DNA from: Pyrinomonas sp040289685
GTDB lineage: Bacteria > Acidobacteriota > Blastocatellia > Pyrinomonadales > Pyrinomonadaceae
DNA: 47,477 bases
Direction of reading: 5' to 3'
NCBI RefSeq assembly: GCF_040289685.1
Contig: NZ_PSLQ01000020.1
Span: 1 to 47,477 of the forward strand
Below the pieces are notes generated by a model. It did no database searches. It worked only from the letters and a program-made list of their open reading frames with translations, and was not told the DNA's origin. Positions 25,203-35,057 of this stretch are shown in pieces. The stretch's first letter is position 1. Each line of letters begins with the position of its first letter. The position numbers were made by a program, and so were the translations under genes.

Positions 25203-25310
25203 GGACCAGCAGGAACGACCGGAGGACTTCACGGAGGGAGACTGGCGAGCGGCGCTGGAGCCGCTGGCATGATGTCGGTTGCTTCGAAAATGGGGAATGG
25301 AGAATCGCTT

Positions 25311-28300
25311 ATGCAGAAGAGGAAGCTGCACATTTGGCGGTCGATTCGTCAGATCGTCGCTTTGTGCTTGATCGTCGGTGCTTGGGCGTTGACGGCGCCG
25401 GCACAGACCACTAGAGGGACCATCGTCGGCACGGTTACGGACACAACGGGCCGCGTGATCCCCAATGCGACCGTAACCATCACCAACGTCGCCACTGGCG
25501 CCGAACGGCAAGTGACGACAAACGACGATGGGACTTACGCGGCCCCGCTGCTCGACATCGGAACCTACCGCATCACGGTCAGCGCTTCCGGCTACCAAAC
25601 GGTGACGCGCGAGAACATCGTGTTGCAGATCGGCGATCGCTTGCCGGTGGACGTGCAACTCCCGCCAGCGGGCGTAGCTGGCGAGGTGACGGTGACGGCT
25701 GAACCGCCGCTGGTCCAGACGGAATCGAGCGAGCGAGGGCGCGTCATCACCGGGCGCGAAGTGACCGAGTTGCCGCTGTCAGGCCGCAACTTCACGCAAC
25801 TGGCCACCTTGACGCCAGGCGTGTCGCGTTCAATCAACATCGGCATCGCGGGCGACCCGCGCGCGTTCAACAACGGCGACCCGCGCGCGGGCAACGGCGG
25901 CCCTGGGCAGGGCAACGAGAACGGACAAACCGAAACGTCGCGCTTTGCTCGCTCGGGTAGCGCAGCTTTGTCGGTTAACGGGCAACGTCCGACCAACAAC
26001 AACTTCACGCTCGATGGGGTCGATAACAACGAACCGCAATTCGGGACCATCGGCATCTTTCCGAACCCGGATGCGATTGCCGAATTCAGAGTCTCGACGA
26101 GCATTCCGCCGGCTGACGTAGGGCGCGCTTCCGGCGCTGTCATCAACGTGACGACGCGCTCGGGCACGAACGATTTTCACGGGAGCCTCTACTACTACGG
26201 ACAGAATTCGGCGCTCAACGCCTACCATCCGGTCCTGAAGACGCGCCTTGCCGAAGCCCTGGCTCGGCGCGCTTCGGTTCTCGAACTCGATGCGCTGAAG
26301 AAACCGGTCCAACAGATCCACGAATTCGGCGGCACGCTCGGCGGTCCACTCAATCTTCCGCGATTTGGCGAAGGCGGTCCGGTCTTCATCAGCGGGCGCG
26401 ACCGAACCTTCTTCTTCGTCGAATATTTGGGGCAGCGCAACAACCTGCCTTTCCCGGCCAATTCGACCGTGCCGACGGCTCTTTCGCGCACGGGCAACTT
26501 CACCGAGTTCAGGAACATCGATTGCGACGGCGATGGACGGACCAATGGCCCAAACGATGGTCCGGTTTGTGACCCGCGCACAGGAAGAGCTTTCCCTGGC
26601 GGCATCATCCCGCTTAGCCGCCAAACGACCGTCGGACGCAACTACCTGAACGCCTTTCCGCTTCCAACGCGCAACGTCTTCAACCCAAGCGATTCGCTCG
26701 AAGCGCGCAACTATTTCACGCAACGCGCTAATCGCGAGATCATCAACAACTTCGGTTTGCGCATCGACCACCGTTTCAGCGAGAGAGTTTCGCTCACCGG
26801 GCGCTTCAATGAACAACGGTTGACGACCAATCGCGCGAACCTCTTTCCGGGCAATATCCCAACCGCCGGTTTCGGCGCGGGCGAAGAGCGCGGCAACGCG
26901 CGCCAGTTCGTGTTGACCAGCACGCAGACCTTCAGCCCGACGCTGCTCAACGAGTTCCGCTTCGGCGTTACGCAAACTCAGATCTCCATCTTCAACTGTG
27001 GCGTTGGCGGCGCGTGCGGCGTAAGCCCCACTTTCGCCCGCGACATCGGCATCCCGAACGCTAATGATGGTTCGCTGGTCGCTTCGGGCGGCTCTTTGAT
27101 CGGCGGTTTCGGCACGGGCTTTCACGAATTCACGGGCGATGGCGGGCTCTTCCAAGTCAAGAGCAAGAACCCGTACTTCGCCGATACGCTGACCATCATC
27201 AAAGGGGACCAGACGATCAAACTCGGCGGGGAAGCTCGTCTGCGCTACCTCAACACAGTGGATGCCGGACGCACTGGCGCGCTCAAGGGGCAGTTCCAAT
27301 TCGCCGGTTACAATCCGCCATTCAACACGGAGCTACGGCCGCGCACAGGGCCGAATCCAAACTGTCCGCCCGAATCGCGCGCCGCCAACGGGGAATGCTA
27401 CGTCGATGCCAACGGCATCCCATTTGGTACGAGCGGCAACGCGCAGGCTGACATACTGCTCGGCGTGCCGGCGTTGTTCGTCTCCAAAGGTAAGATCTTC
27501 GGTGGTCCGTTCAATTTGCGTTCACAGGAGATCGGTCTATTCGTGCAAGATGACTGGAAGGTCAACGAACGCTTGACGCTCAACCTCGGCTTGCGCTACG
27601 ACCTCTTCCTGCCTTTCTCCGAAAGGGACGGACGCTACAGCCTCTACAGCATCGAACAGCGGCGCGTCGTCGTCGCTTCGGGCGGCGGCGACCGTTTGGT
27701 GGAAACGGACAAGAATAACTTCGGGCCGCGCCTTGGCTTTGCTCTCGCGCTCGACAAGAGCAAAAACCTCGTTTTGCGCGGCGGCTACGGGTTGCTCTAC
27801 GCGCTCGATGGTGTGGATTATCCGCCAGGCGTGCGCAACCCACCGTTTTCGAACAGCGTTGGTTTCGGTCAACAGCAGTTTGCTGGCACTGGACCGGATC
27901 GGACGACTTTCAGCCTGCAGACCGGACCGCCCGATGTGCCGCAAGTTGATCCGAATACTCTGCCTTCGTTCATCGGCGTCTTCGCCGTCGATCCGCAGCA
28001 GCGCACGACCTACGTGCACCAGTACCAGCTAAGCCTGCAGTGGCAATTTGCGCGCGACTACTCGCTCGACATCGGTTACGTCGGCAATCGCTCGCGCAAC
28101 CTCCTTTATGCGCGGGATATTTCGACCAGCGGTTCAGCCGAAGCGCGAAATCGCGCCGGGCAGTTTTTGACCAACGCCGTGCTCTACACCAATGGCGCGA
28201 AATCCTGGTACGACGGCATGCAGGTCCAGTTGCAGAAGCGTTTCTCGCAGAACGTCGGCGGACAGGTCTCCTACACTTGGAGCCACACCATCGATAACTC

Positions 28301-28943
28301 GACCGGCATCTTTAATGGGCTTGGGGAGCAGCGCGGCAGTCGCGGCGGGCCGATCAATCCGCTCGATCCGCTCAGCGACCGCGGCAACTCTTCGCTCGAC
28401 GTTCGCCACTTGCTTTCGGCCAATGCCATCATCGACCTGCCGTTTGGTCGCGGACAACGCTTCTTCAATCGTGGTGGCGCGGTCGATAAGCTCTTCGGTG
28501 GATTCCAGCTCAACTTCATCGTTTACGCGCGCACGGGCTACCCGTATTCGGTGGCGGCCAACGAGATCGTGCGGCCATCGCTTATCGGCGACCCGTTCGC
28601 CAACGTGCCGCCCGGAAGGCTGCTTAACCCAGCGGCCTTTACCACCGACCGGCGCTTTTTGCGAAGCGTGACCAACGCTGCCGGCACGACGATCTTCTTC
28701 GGCAACGTGGGGCGCAACACCTTCCGTGGCCCGGCTATCTACACTGCCGATATGTCCGTCTTCAAGAACACGCTGCTGAGCGAGAAGGTGAAGTTGCAAA
28801 TCGGCATGGAGTTCTTCAACCTCTTCAACCATGCTAACTACACCGTGCCGCAAAACAACGTGAACAACGACGACTTCGGCATCATCAGGTTCAATGCGCA
28901 ATCCGGGCGCGTCATTCAGTACCGCGCCAAATTGCTCTTCTGA
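25311..28943 (+). CDS. Oar-like TonB-dependent outer-membrane receptor with carboxypeptidase-regulatory domain
   Basis: This outer-membrane transporter of about 1210 residues probably imports oligosaccharides or other large substrates using TonB energy. The signal peptide is SIRQIVALCLIVGAWALTAP ending AQ. The N-terminal carboxypeptidase-regulatory (Ig-like) domain is RGTIVGTVTDTTGRVIPNAT to about residue 115. The plug includes ELPLSGRNFTQLATLTPGVS and NNNFTLDGVDNN, and the beta-barrel ends in a terminal aromatic-rich strand (QYRAKLLF). The start at 25311 has GGAG upstream and places the signal peptide properly; an ATG 42 bases earlier is possible. No SusD-like lipoprotein is adjacent, as is usual for acidobacterial Oar-type receptors. 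The preceding amylase fragment suggests starch-derived ligands, but this is inference. Confidence 0.92.
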   Translation: MQKRKLHIWRSIRQIVALCLIVGAWALTAPAQTTRGTIVGTVTDTTGRVIPNATVTITNVATGAERQVTTNDDGTYAAPLLDIGTYRITVSASGYQTVTRENIVLQIGDRLPVDVQLPPAGVAGEVTVTAEPPLVQTESSERGRVITGREVTELPLSGRNFTQLATLTPGVSRSINIGIAGDPRAFNNGDPRAGNGGPGQGNENGQTETSRFARSGSAALSVNGQRPTNNNFTLDGVDNNEPQFGTIGIFPNPDAIAEFRVSTSIPPADVGRASGAVINVTTRSGTNDFHGSLYYYGQNSALNAYHPVLKTRLAEALARRASVLELDALKKPVQQIHEFGGTLGGPLNLPRFGEGGPVFISGRDRTFFFVEYLGQRNNLPFPANSTVPTALSRTGNFTEFRNIDCDGDGRTNGPNDGPVCDPRTGRAFPGGIIPLSRQTTVGRNYLNAFPLPTRNVFNPSDSLEARNYFTQRANREIINNFGLRIDHRFSERVSLTGRFNEQRLTTNRANLFPGNIPTAGFGAGEERGNARQFVLTSTQTFSPTLLNEFRFGVTQTQISIFNCGVGGACGVSPTFARDIGIPNANDGSLVASGGSLIGGFGTGFHEFTGDGGLFQVKSKNPYFADTLTIIKGDQTIKLGGEARLRYLNTVDAGRTGALKGQFQFAGYNPPFNTELRPRTGPNPNCPPESRAANGECYVDANGIPFGTSGNAQADILLGVPALFVSKGKIFGGPFNLRSQEIGLFVQDDWKVNERLTLNLGLRYDLFLPFSERDGRYSLYSIEQRRVVVASGGGDRLVETDKNNFGPRLGFALALDKSKNLVLRGGYGLLYALDGVDYPPGVRNPPFSNSVGFGQQQFAGTGPDRTTFSLQTGPPDVPQVDPNTLPSFIGVFAVDPQQRTTYVHQYQLSLQWQFARDYSLDIGYVGNRSRNLLYARDISTSGSAEARNRAGQFLTNAVLYTNGAKSWYDGMQVQLQKRFSQNVGGQVSYTWSHTIDNSTGIFNGLGEQRGSRGGPINPLDPLSDRGNSSLDVRHLLSANAIIDLPFGRGQRFFNRGGAVDKLFGGFQLNFIVYARTGYPYSVAANEIVRPSLIGDPFANVPPGRLLNPAAFTTDRRFLRSVTNAAGTTIFFGNVGRNTFRGPAIYTADMSVFKNTLLSEKVKLQIGMEFFNLFNHANYTVPQNNVNNDDFGIIRFNAQSGRVIQYRAKLLF

Positions 28944-28965
28944 AACCTGTGACCGAAATCAAGCC

Positions 28966-29002
28966 CGGCGCGCCGGAGGCGTCTGAACCTCCCGGCGCGC
29001 CG
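28966..29002 (+). terminator. Strong GC-rich stem-loop after the TonB receptor
   Basis: CGGCGCGCCGG-AGG pairs with CCTCCCGGCGCGCCG (one bulged base) around an 8-base loop, 22 bases after the stop codon. There is no T-tract, but the stem is very stable. Confidence 0.55.
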
Positions 29003-29167
29003 AACCGTCATATTGAAGACGAGCGACCGGAATGGTTTTCATTGGTCCAAAATGAGAGCCCCCTTGACGTGCCGAACCAGTAGGTCGAAGATGCGCAACG
29101 GTCGCGCGTCATGCGCTCTCGCCGTCCGGCGGAAGTGCCATTTCGGGCGGCATTCGGGCAAGCGTTC

Positions 29168-29176
29168 TGCTACAAT
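29168..29176 (+). promoter_or_regulatory. Predicted extended -10 promoter of the TPR operon
   Basis: TG-C-TACAAT matches an extended -10 element. No clear -35 is seen, as is common for this class. Transcription would start about 16 bases before ATG 29199. Confidence 0.45.
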
Positions 29177-29198
29177 CTGTAGGCCGCTGAGCTAGACG

Positions 29199-30734
29199 AT
29201 GTTTTCGATGCGTGTCATCTTCGCCGCAACGGTGACGCTTCTCCTCTGCTGTGCGCTTGCGAGAGGGCAGCAGGAGCGCTCACATGTCGAACGTTTCAGT
29301 TCGCCGGAGAAGAAGGCCGAACGCACCGAAGCCGAGGCGACGGCCAAGCTGGCGCGCACCCCGGACGATGCCGAAACGCTTAACGAACGTGCGCTCGCGC
29401 GCATGCGCTTGGGGCGCTACGCGGAGGCGCACGATGATTTGCGGCGTGCGCTTGCGTTGCAGCCGCAGAGCGCCGAATACTGGGCCAATCTGGGCTACGC
29501 CTTGTGGAGACTAGGCAAGCTCGCCGAAGCGATTGAAGCCGAACGCGCGGCGTTGAAGCTGGACGAAAAGAACTTCGTCGCCAACTACCAACTGGGAAGG
29601 TTTCTGCTTCGCACGGGCGATGTCAAACTTCTGCCAGAAGCGGTCAAATATCTGCGCCGCGCGCTGGAACTCGATCCGCGACAATACGAGGTCCGCTTCG
29701 AACTGATCGCCGCTTACCGTCTGCTCGGCGACACGGCGCAAGCTTTAGCGCAACTCGATGTGCTTCTCGATGCACGCCCGTCAGACCCGCGTGTCATTTA
29801 CGTCAACGCGCTGTTGGCTGCCGACCGGGGTGATCTGGCGGAAGCGGTGAAAGGTTTTCGCACGGCGCTCAGACAAGATCCGACGCTCGACGGCGTAAGG
29901 TTAGATCTTGGCCTCGCTTATTTGAAAATGCAACGGTGGCAGGAAGCAGTCGAGGTCTTTGATGAGCTTGCGCGTCGTCAAGCGGACTCGGTGGAAGCGG
30001 CCTACTTCCATGCCCTCGCGCTTTACAACGCCGGGCGCATCGACGACGCGGAACGCGAGGCGCGGCGCGCGCTTCGTCTGAACGCGGGAGCCGCCCCGGC
30101 ACATACGCTTCTCGGCATCATCCTCGCTTCGCGCGGCGGAGCCGAACGCGAGGCGCTCGAATCCTTGACGCAGGCCGTGGCGCTCGATCCGGCCAGCTTC
30201 GATGCCAACCTCTACCTCGGGCGCGTTCAATATATGATGCGCAACTACACCGAAGCAGCGCGGAGCCTGCGCGCTGCCGTCAGACTCAACCCGCGCCACG
30301 CCGAAGCCCATTTTCTTCTCGGGACGGTGCTCGAAGCGTTGGGCGATGCGGAAGCGGCCATGCGTGAGTATCAAGAGATCGGGCAGCGCGAACCGCAATC
30401 CATTTACGGTCAACTCGGACTCGGCGCGCTCCTCGTCAAACAAGGAAAGATCGAGGATGCAATCGCCGCCCTGCGACGCGCCACGGCGCTCGAGCCGAAA
30501 AACTTCGAGGCGCAATGGGCGCTCGGACGCGCCCTGCTGCTCGCCAATCGTCCAGCGGAAGCGCTGGAACCATTGCGAAGCGCCGTCGCGCTCGCCCCGG
30601 ACCGGACCGATGCGCGCTACCAACTGGGGTTGGCGCTTAAGCGTCTCGGGCGCGATAAAGAAGCCGCGCGCGAGTTTGCCACCGTAGAGCGGTTGAACGC
30701 TGAGTTTCGCGCGGGAGCCGCGCCGAAGCCGTGA
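29199..30734 (+). CDS. Secreted tetratricopeptide-repeat protein
   Basis: The product has 511 residues with a signal peptide (RVIFAATVTLLLCCALARGQ) followed by TPR units from about residue 50 almost to the end. Examples are NERALARMRLGRYAEAHDDL, WANLGYALWRLGKLAEAIEA, DLGLAYLKMQRWQEAVEVFD and HFLLGTVLEALGDAEAAMRE. No catalytic domain is present. TPR arrays bind peptides or partner proteins; this one should sit in the periplasm or at the surface. A second ATG at 29208 is an equally good start. The next TPR gene begins 12 bases after the stop, so the two are cotranscribed and may form a complex with the pentahaem cytochrome further down. Confidence 0.87.
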   Translation: MFSMRVIFAATVTLLLCCALARGQQERSHVERFSSPEKKAERTEAEATAKLARTPDDAETLNERALARMRLGRYAEAHDDLRRALALQPQSAEYWANLGYALWRLGKLAEAIEAERAALKLDEKNFVANYQLGRFLLRTGDVKLLPEAVKYLRRALELDPRQYEVRFELIAAYRLLGDTAQALAQLDVLLDARPSDPRVIYVNALLAADRGDLAEAVKGFRTALRQDPTLDGVRLDLGLAYLKMQRWQEAVEVFDELARRQADSVEAAYFHALALYNAGRIDDAEREARRALRLNAGAAPAHTLLGIILASRGGAEREALESLTQAVALDPASFDANLYLGRVQYMMRNYTEAARSLRAAVRLNPRHAEAHFLLGTVLEALGDAEAAMREYQEIGQREPQSIYGQLGLGALLVKQGKIEDAIAALRRATALEPKNFEAQWALGRALLLANRPAEALEPLRSAVALAPDRTDARYQLGLALKRLGRDKEAAREFATVERLNAEFRAGAAPKP

Positions 30735-30746
30735 AGCGGAAGGCTT

Positions 30747-32396
30747 ATGCGAGAAGCAAGCTTCGACATGCGAAAACGAGCGCGCCGCATGGCGGCGATC
30801 CTCTTGCCGTTCAAGGCAATCATTGTGGCGCTCGCGCTCTTCGCGACGGTCGCTTCGGGACAACGAAAGGATGCGTCCGGAGCACTGAACGCGGAGGCGC
30901 AAAGCTCGCTCACCGCTGCCGTTCACGCGCTGGAGAGGGGCGCGCTCGGCGACGCCGAACGGGCCGCGCGCGAAGCCGTGCGACAGGCACCGCGTTCGGC
31001 CATTGCGCGCAACGTGCTCGGCGTCGTGCTCGATCGCGCGGGACGCGCTGATGATGCGCTCGCCGAGTTCAAACGCGCCGTCGAACTCGATCCGGATCTG
31101 GTGAGCGCGCGCAACAACTTGGGGCGCCTGCTCGCGTTGCGCGGACGGACGGCGGAAGCCATCGCTGAGTTCGAGCGCGTGCTTCGCCTTGAGCCTAATC
31201 ACTTGCAAGCGCATTACAATCTGGGGGCGCTCTACGGCGATGCAGGAGATTTCGCCAAGTCGGCGGAGCATTTTGCGCGCGCGCGCGCCGCCGCGCCGGA
31301 TGATCCGCAACTGGCGCTCGCATTTTTGAACGTCGCCTATCGCGCCGGACGAGTTCGAGAGGCCGATGCCGCTGCGGAGCTGGTCGAGCGTGCCGCTGGA
31401 AACGAGCCGCGCGCTCTTTTCACGCTCGCCACAGCGCTCGCGCAAAACGGGCAATATGGACGCGCAGCTCGTCTCTTCGCGCGCGTCAATCAGCTTCAAC
31501 CGCGCACCTTTGAAGTGCTCTACAACCTCGGCATCGCCCTTTACAACTTGGATCGCAACGACGAGGCGGCGCAGTACCTAGCTGAAGCCGCCGACTTGAA
31601 TCCAAAACCGGCGGAGACCCATTTCAGGTTGGCTCTGATCGCTAGCGCAAAGGGCGATTACGCCAACGCCATCGAAGAGTTTCGGCACGCCGTCGAACGT
31701 GAGCCGCGCAACTCAAAGTACCACTACATGCTCGGGCGCGAATACTTCCGCGCTGGCGTGTGGGAAGAGGCGATCAAAGCCTACACGGCGGCTATCGAGC
31801 TCGAACCGAAACAAGCCGCTTACGTGCTCGCGCGCGCCAACGCGCACTACCGCAAGGGCGAATGGGTGGCTTCGGCAGCCGATTTCGACCTCGCCGCCGA
31901 ACTCGATCCGACCATCAAAGACATCGAGTACTTGCGAGGCTACGCGCATCGCGCCGCAGGCAACTTCGACGTCGCGCGCCAACTGCTCGAAAGCTTCGTT
32001 GCCAAGCAACCCGATCACCTCGACGCACTCGCTAGCTTGGGTTACGTCTATCTCGAACAGGGCCGCCTCGAAGATGCCGAAAGAACGCTCAAACGGGCGC
32101 TTGCCATCGACCCAAAGAACGTCCCCGCCCTCTACGACTACGCGCGCATTGCCGTCAAGCGGCGCGACTACCCGGAAGCGGTTCGACGCTTGGAAGCGGT
32201 GCTAGCGCTCAATCCGACGCACACGCAGGCGCACTACCAGCTCTTCCTCGCTTACTCGCGCCTGAAGAACATGGAGCGCGCGCAAGCCGCGCTCAACGAG
32301 TTCAAACGGCTCGAAGCCTTGGAGAAACAGGCGAAACAAGAACGCATGTTCGACGAAAAGCTCCGCACGCAACAGCTAAGCGGCGCTTCGCCATAG
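30747..32396 (+). CDS. Second secreted tetratricopeptide-repeat protein
   Basis: The product has 549 residues. ATG 30747 follows GGAAGG and lies 12 bases after the previous gene. The signal peptide is ILLPFKAIIVALALFATVAS ending GQ. TPR repeats fill the rest: NVLGVVLDRAGRADDALAEF, NNLGRLLALRGRTAEAIAEF, YNLGIALYNLDRNDEAAQYL, SLGYVYLEQGRLEDAERTLK. A charged helix (KRLEALEKQAKQERMFDEKL) ends the protein. The repeats are regular 34-residue units, and the family resemblance to the upstream gene suggests duplication. A scaffold for an envelope complex is likely; specific partners are unknown. Confidence 0.87.
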   Translation: MREASFDMRKRARRMAAILLPFKAIIVALALFATVASGQRKDASGALNAEAQSSLTAAVHALERGALGDAERAAREAVRQAPRSAIARNVLGVVLDRAGRADDALAEFKRAVELDPDLVSARNNLGRLLALRGRTAEAIAEFERVLRLEPNHLQAHYNLGALYGDAGDFAKSAEHFARARAAAPDDPQLALAFLNVAYRAGRVREADAAAELVERAAGNEPRALFTLATALAQNGQYGRAARLFARVNQLQPRTFEVLYNLGIALYNLDRNDEAAQYLAEAADLNPKPAETHFRLALIASAKGDYANAIEEFRHAVEREPRNSKYHYMLGREYFRAGVWEEAIKAYTAAIELEPKQAAYVLARANAHYRKGEWVASAADFDLAAELDPTIKDIEYLRGYAHRAAGNFDVARQLLESFVAKQPDHLDALASLGYVYLEQGRLEDAERTLKRALAIDPKNVPALYDYARIAVKRRDYPEAVRRLEAVLALNPTHTQAHYQLFLAYSRLKNMERAQAALNEFKRLEALEKQAKQERMFDEKLRTQQLSGASP

Positions 32397-32732
32397 GGCA
32401 AATTGCCAGAAAGCGCCCGGAGCGATCCAGACTTTGGGAGCGCTTTGATATTCGCGTTCGTTGCGACTAATGATGCGCATCGCAGATGAGCGATCTCGAT
32501 CCGGCGCACTTTGAGGCGCTATAGCCAAAGTTATAGCGGCGGGTCTTGCTACGGTCGCATGACAAAAAGGCTTCGCGGAGCAAAACTGTGCACTCGCGGT
32601 GCCTTTGTTTTGTCGGGCAACAAGAAGGCGAGCCGTCGGTAGGCGTTCGTCGGCATGGCCGTCGCGCTCGCGCGTGCGCACGTGGCGCTTTGAAGCCGTT
32701 TCTGCTTGTCCACCTTGAACGGGAGCGGGCTC
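32397..32732. other. Intergenic region, about 335 bases, no gene seen
   Basis: No coding ORF was found. A loose complementarity between GACAAAAAGGC near 32563 and GCCTTTGTTTTGTC near 32601 might form an imperfect stem, but it is too weak to call a terminator. Confidence 0.45.
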
Positions 32733-34949
32733 ATGGAGAGCAAAGAGATCAGAAGAAAAGCGGCGGCTTGTTTAGTGACTTTGGCGGTCTTCGCCCTCGT
32801 TTGGTTGACGACGCGCAGCGTCGTCGGCGCTGGCGGCGAAGCGCCGTTGCACCACGACAAGGTCGCGGCCAGTTACGATTGGCGCTTCGGCTCAAACCCT
32901 TTCGCGCCGAGCAACGCGACCACGGAGACAGGCAAATTCATCCCGCCCGAAAAGTTCATCTCTTCAACGCGCTGCATGCAATGTCACACGGACGTACACG
33001 CGCAGTGGTTGCAGTCGGCCCACCGCAACTCTTTTCGCGAACCCTTCTACCAAAAGAACGTCAATGACATCATTGCGCAGCGCGGCATTGAGTTCACGCG
33101 CCATTGTGAGTCGTGCCACAATCCTGCAGCGCTCTTTTCCGGTGCTCTCACGTCGAATCCAGTCTTCAAGGATCGTCCGTTCGATGAGGAGGGCGTCTCC
33201 TGCATTGCCTGCCACTCGATTCAATCGGTCAACGGCAAAGGGATCGGCGGCTACGTGATGGGCGAGCCAGCGCTTTTGGTGCGCGAGGACGGAACCAAAC
33301 TGCTCGACGTCACGGATCAGGATATACTGAACGACATCCCGTCGCACCGGCGGGCGATGATGCGTCCGGTGTTGAAGTCAACGTGGTTTTGCGCCGCTTG
33401 TCACAAATCGCAAGTGCCGCGCGAATTAAACGATTACAAGTTCATCCGCACTTTCTCGCTCGGCGATGAACATCAGATGTCCTCTTTTTCCAAAGAGTCG
33501 CCGCATCCGTTCTACGTGCGCGACAAAATGGACTGCCGCGCTTGCCACATGCAGCCCGAACAGGTGAAGCTCTACGACGTGTCGGCGAAAAACGGCGCGG
33601 TCGCTTCGCATCGGTGGGCAGCGGCCAACACGGCCATCCCGTATTTCTATGGCTGGAACGAGCAGCTTGAAGCTGTGCGCCGGTTCTTGGAGAACGACGC
33701 CATCGGCGTGGATATCTTCGCCATCAGGCGCCAGCCGCGCGGCAGCAGCGAAGAGCAGTTCATCGCGCCAGTGAATCGCAGCCGCTTCGTGATCGAACCG
33801 GGCGACGCGATCACCGTCGATGTGGTCATCACGAACAAGAACATCGGTCACTCATTCCCGCCCGAGCTGCGCGACTTCTACGAAGCATACGTTGAGTTTA
33901 CGGTGTCGGACGCGGCGGGACGGACGCTCTACCAATCCGGTTTCATCAAACCGGATGGTTACCTGGATGAGTCAGCGCACAACTACAAGACCTATCTCGT
34001 GATGGCCGATGGCACCTTTAACGACAAGCACATGATCTGGCGAACGCGCGCCATCGCGCAGAACAACCAGATCCATTCAGGTCGTTCGGATGTGGCGCGA
34101 TATCGTTTCACTATCCCCAAGGAGGTCGGCGGGCTGGTGAAATTGACGGCGCGCGTGCGTTACCGCCGTTTCACGCGCGTCTATCAGGATTACGCGCTCG
34201 GCAAATCGGTCGATTACCCGATCGTGACCATGGCGACGGCTGAGCAAGTGCTGCGCATCGGCGAGAATCAGCCGCAAACGCCCGATCCGAAAGCCAAAGG
34301 GTTCATGCCCGATTGGCGGCGTTGGAACAACTACGGCATCGCCGCGTTCGATCAAAAGCAGTTCGCGCTGGCGGCTGAAGTCTTCGGGCGCGTCATCGAG
34401 ATGGACGAAAAATACCGCCCGATGGCGAAGATCAATCGGGCGCTCGCGTTGATCGAGCTTGACCGTTGGGATGAAGCTGCCGAATTGATCGACTCGGCTT
34501 TGCGCGATGACCCGCAGAACATGCGCGCCATGTTTCAGCGAGCGCGCGTCCGCCTCAAGCGAGGCGAATTGCAGGCTGCCGAAGAGGATCTAAGGCGCGT
34601 GCTTGAAGTCTATCCGCGCGATCGGTTGTCTTTGCAGCAGATGGGCGAATTGATGAAGATCAAGCGCGATTACGTGGCGGCGCGCGGATTCTACGAGCGG
34701 ATCCTCGCCATCGATCCGGAGGACACAGGCGCGCACTACAACATGATGCTCATCTATCGCAAACTCGGCATGAACGAAGAGGCGCAACAGCACGCACGCA
34801 CCTTCGCCGATCTCAAGGATGATCCGAGCGTGACGCACATCGCTGCCGACTTCTTGCGACGCCACGCGGAAATGAAGCTCGAAAGCGTCCCGTTCCACGT
34901 CCACGACTTGGACGCAAAATCGGGCGCGCTGGTGGCGCATGGGCACTGA
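32733..34949 (+). CDS. Pentahaem cytochrome c with C-terminal TPR region
   Basis: This exported redox protein has 738 residues. A signal anchor (AAACLVTLAVFALVWLTT) is followed by five CxxCH haem sites: CMQCH at 81, CESCH at 125, CIACH at 157, CAACH at 220 and CRACH at 268. The arrangement resembles cytochrome c554-type proteins. A beta-rich segment in the middle (NRSRFVIEPGDAITVDVVIT, NIGHSFPPELRDFYEAYVEF) is followed by TPR units from about residue 530 (NNYGIAAFDQKQFALAAEVF, GAHYNMMLIYRKLGMNEEAQ). ATG 32733 has GGGAG upstream; the TTG 27 bases earlier lacks support. Electron transfer in the periplasm is likely. Donor and acceptor are unknown. The TPR tail may dock it to the secreted TPR proteins encoded just upstream. 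Confidence 0.9.
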   Translation: MESKEIRRKAAACLVTLAVFALVWLTTRSVVGAGGEAPLHHDKVAASYDWRFGSNPFAPSNATTETGKFIPPEKFISSTRCMQCHTDVHAQWLQSAHRNSFREPFYQKNVNDIIAQRGIEFTRHCESCHNPAALFSGALTSNPVFKDRPFDEEGVSCIACHSIQSVNGKGIGGYVMGEPALLVREDGTKLLDVTDQDILNDIPSHRRAMMRPVLKSTWFCAACHKSQVPRELNDYKFIRTFSLGDEHQMSSFSKESPHPFYVRDKMDCRACHMQPEQVKLYDVSAKNGAVASHRWAAANTAIPYFYGWNEQLEAVRRFLENDAIGVDIFAIRRQPRGSSEEQFIAPVNRSRFVIEPGDAITVDVVITNKNIGHSFPPELRDFYEAYVEFTVSDAAGRTLYQSGFIKPDGYLDESAHNYKTYLVMADGTFNDKHMIWRTRAIAQNNQIHSGRSDVARYRFTIPKEVGGLVKLTARVRYRRFTRVYQDYALGKSVDYPIVTMATAEQVLRIGENQPQTPDPKAKGFMPDWRRWNNYGIAAFDQKQFALAAEVFGRVIEMDEKYRPMAKINRALALIELDRWDEAAELIDSALRDDPQNMRAMFQRARVRLKRGELQAAEEDLRRVLEVYPRDRLSLQQMGELMKIKRDYVAARGFYERILAIDPEDTGAHYNMMLIYRKLGMNEEAQQHARTFADLKDDPSVTHIAADFLRRHAEMKLESVPFHVHDLDAKSGALVAHGH

Positions 34950-34996
34950 CAAAGATTCAACGCGTGTCTTTAAAAATCAAGGCCGAAAGCGGGACG

Positions 34997-35030
34997 GAGA
35001 GGCCCGGGACTGAACCTCATTGAGCCTCTC
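34997..35030 (+). terminator. Possible stem-loop between the two cytochrome genes
   Basis: GAGAGGC (34997-35003) and GCCTCTC (35024-35030) could pair across a 20-base loop and are followed by TTCT. The large loop makes this weak. Confidence 0.3.
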
Positions 35031-35057
35031 TTCTCGTCGTTCGCCAAGGAGAAGAGC

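Noticed and set aside
25830..27299. Antisense ORF of 489 codons opposite the TonB receptor
   Set aside because: Its frame exists because of high-GC codon bias on the sense strand; the composition is Arg/Ala/Val-rich with no family motifs, and the sense gene is certain.
29901..31499. Antisense ORF of 532 codons opposite the TPR genes
   Set aside because: It spans two real sense genes and the gap between them, with no ribosome-binding site and no recognisable domains; it is a shadow of repeat codons.
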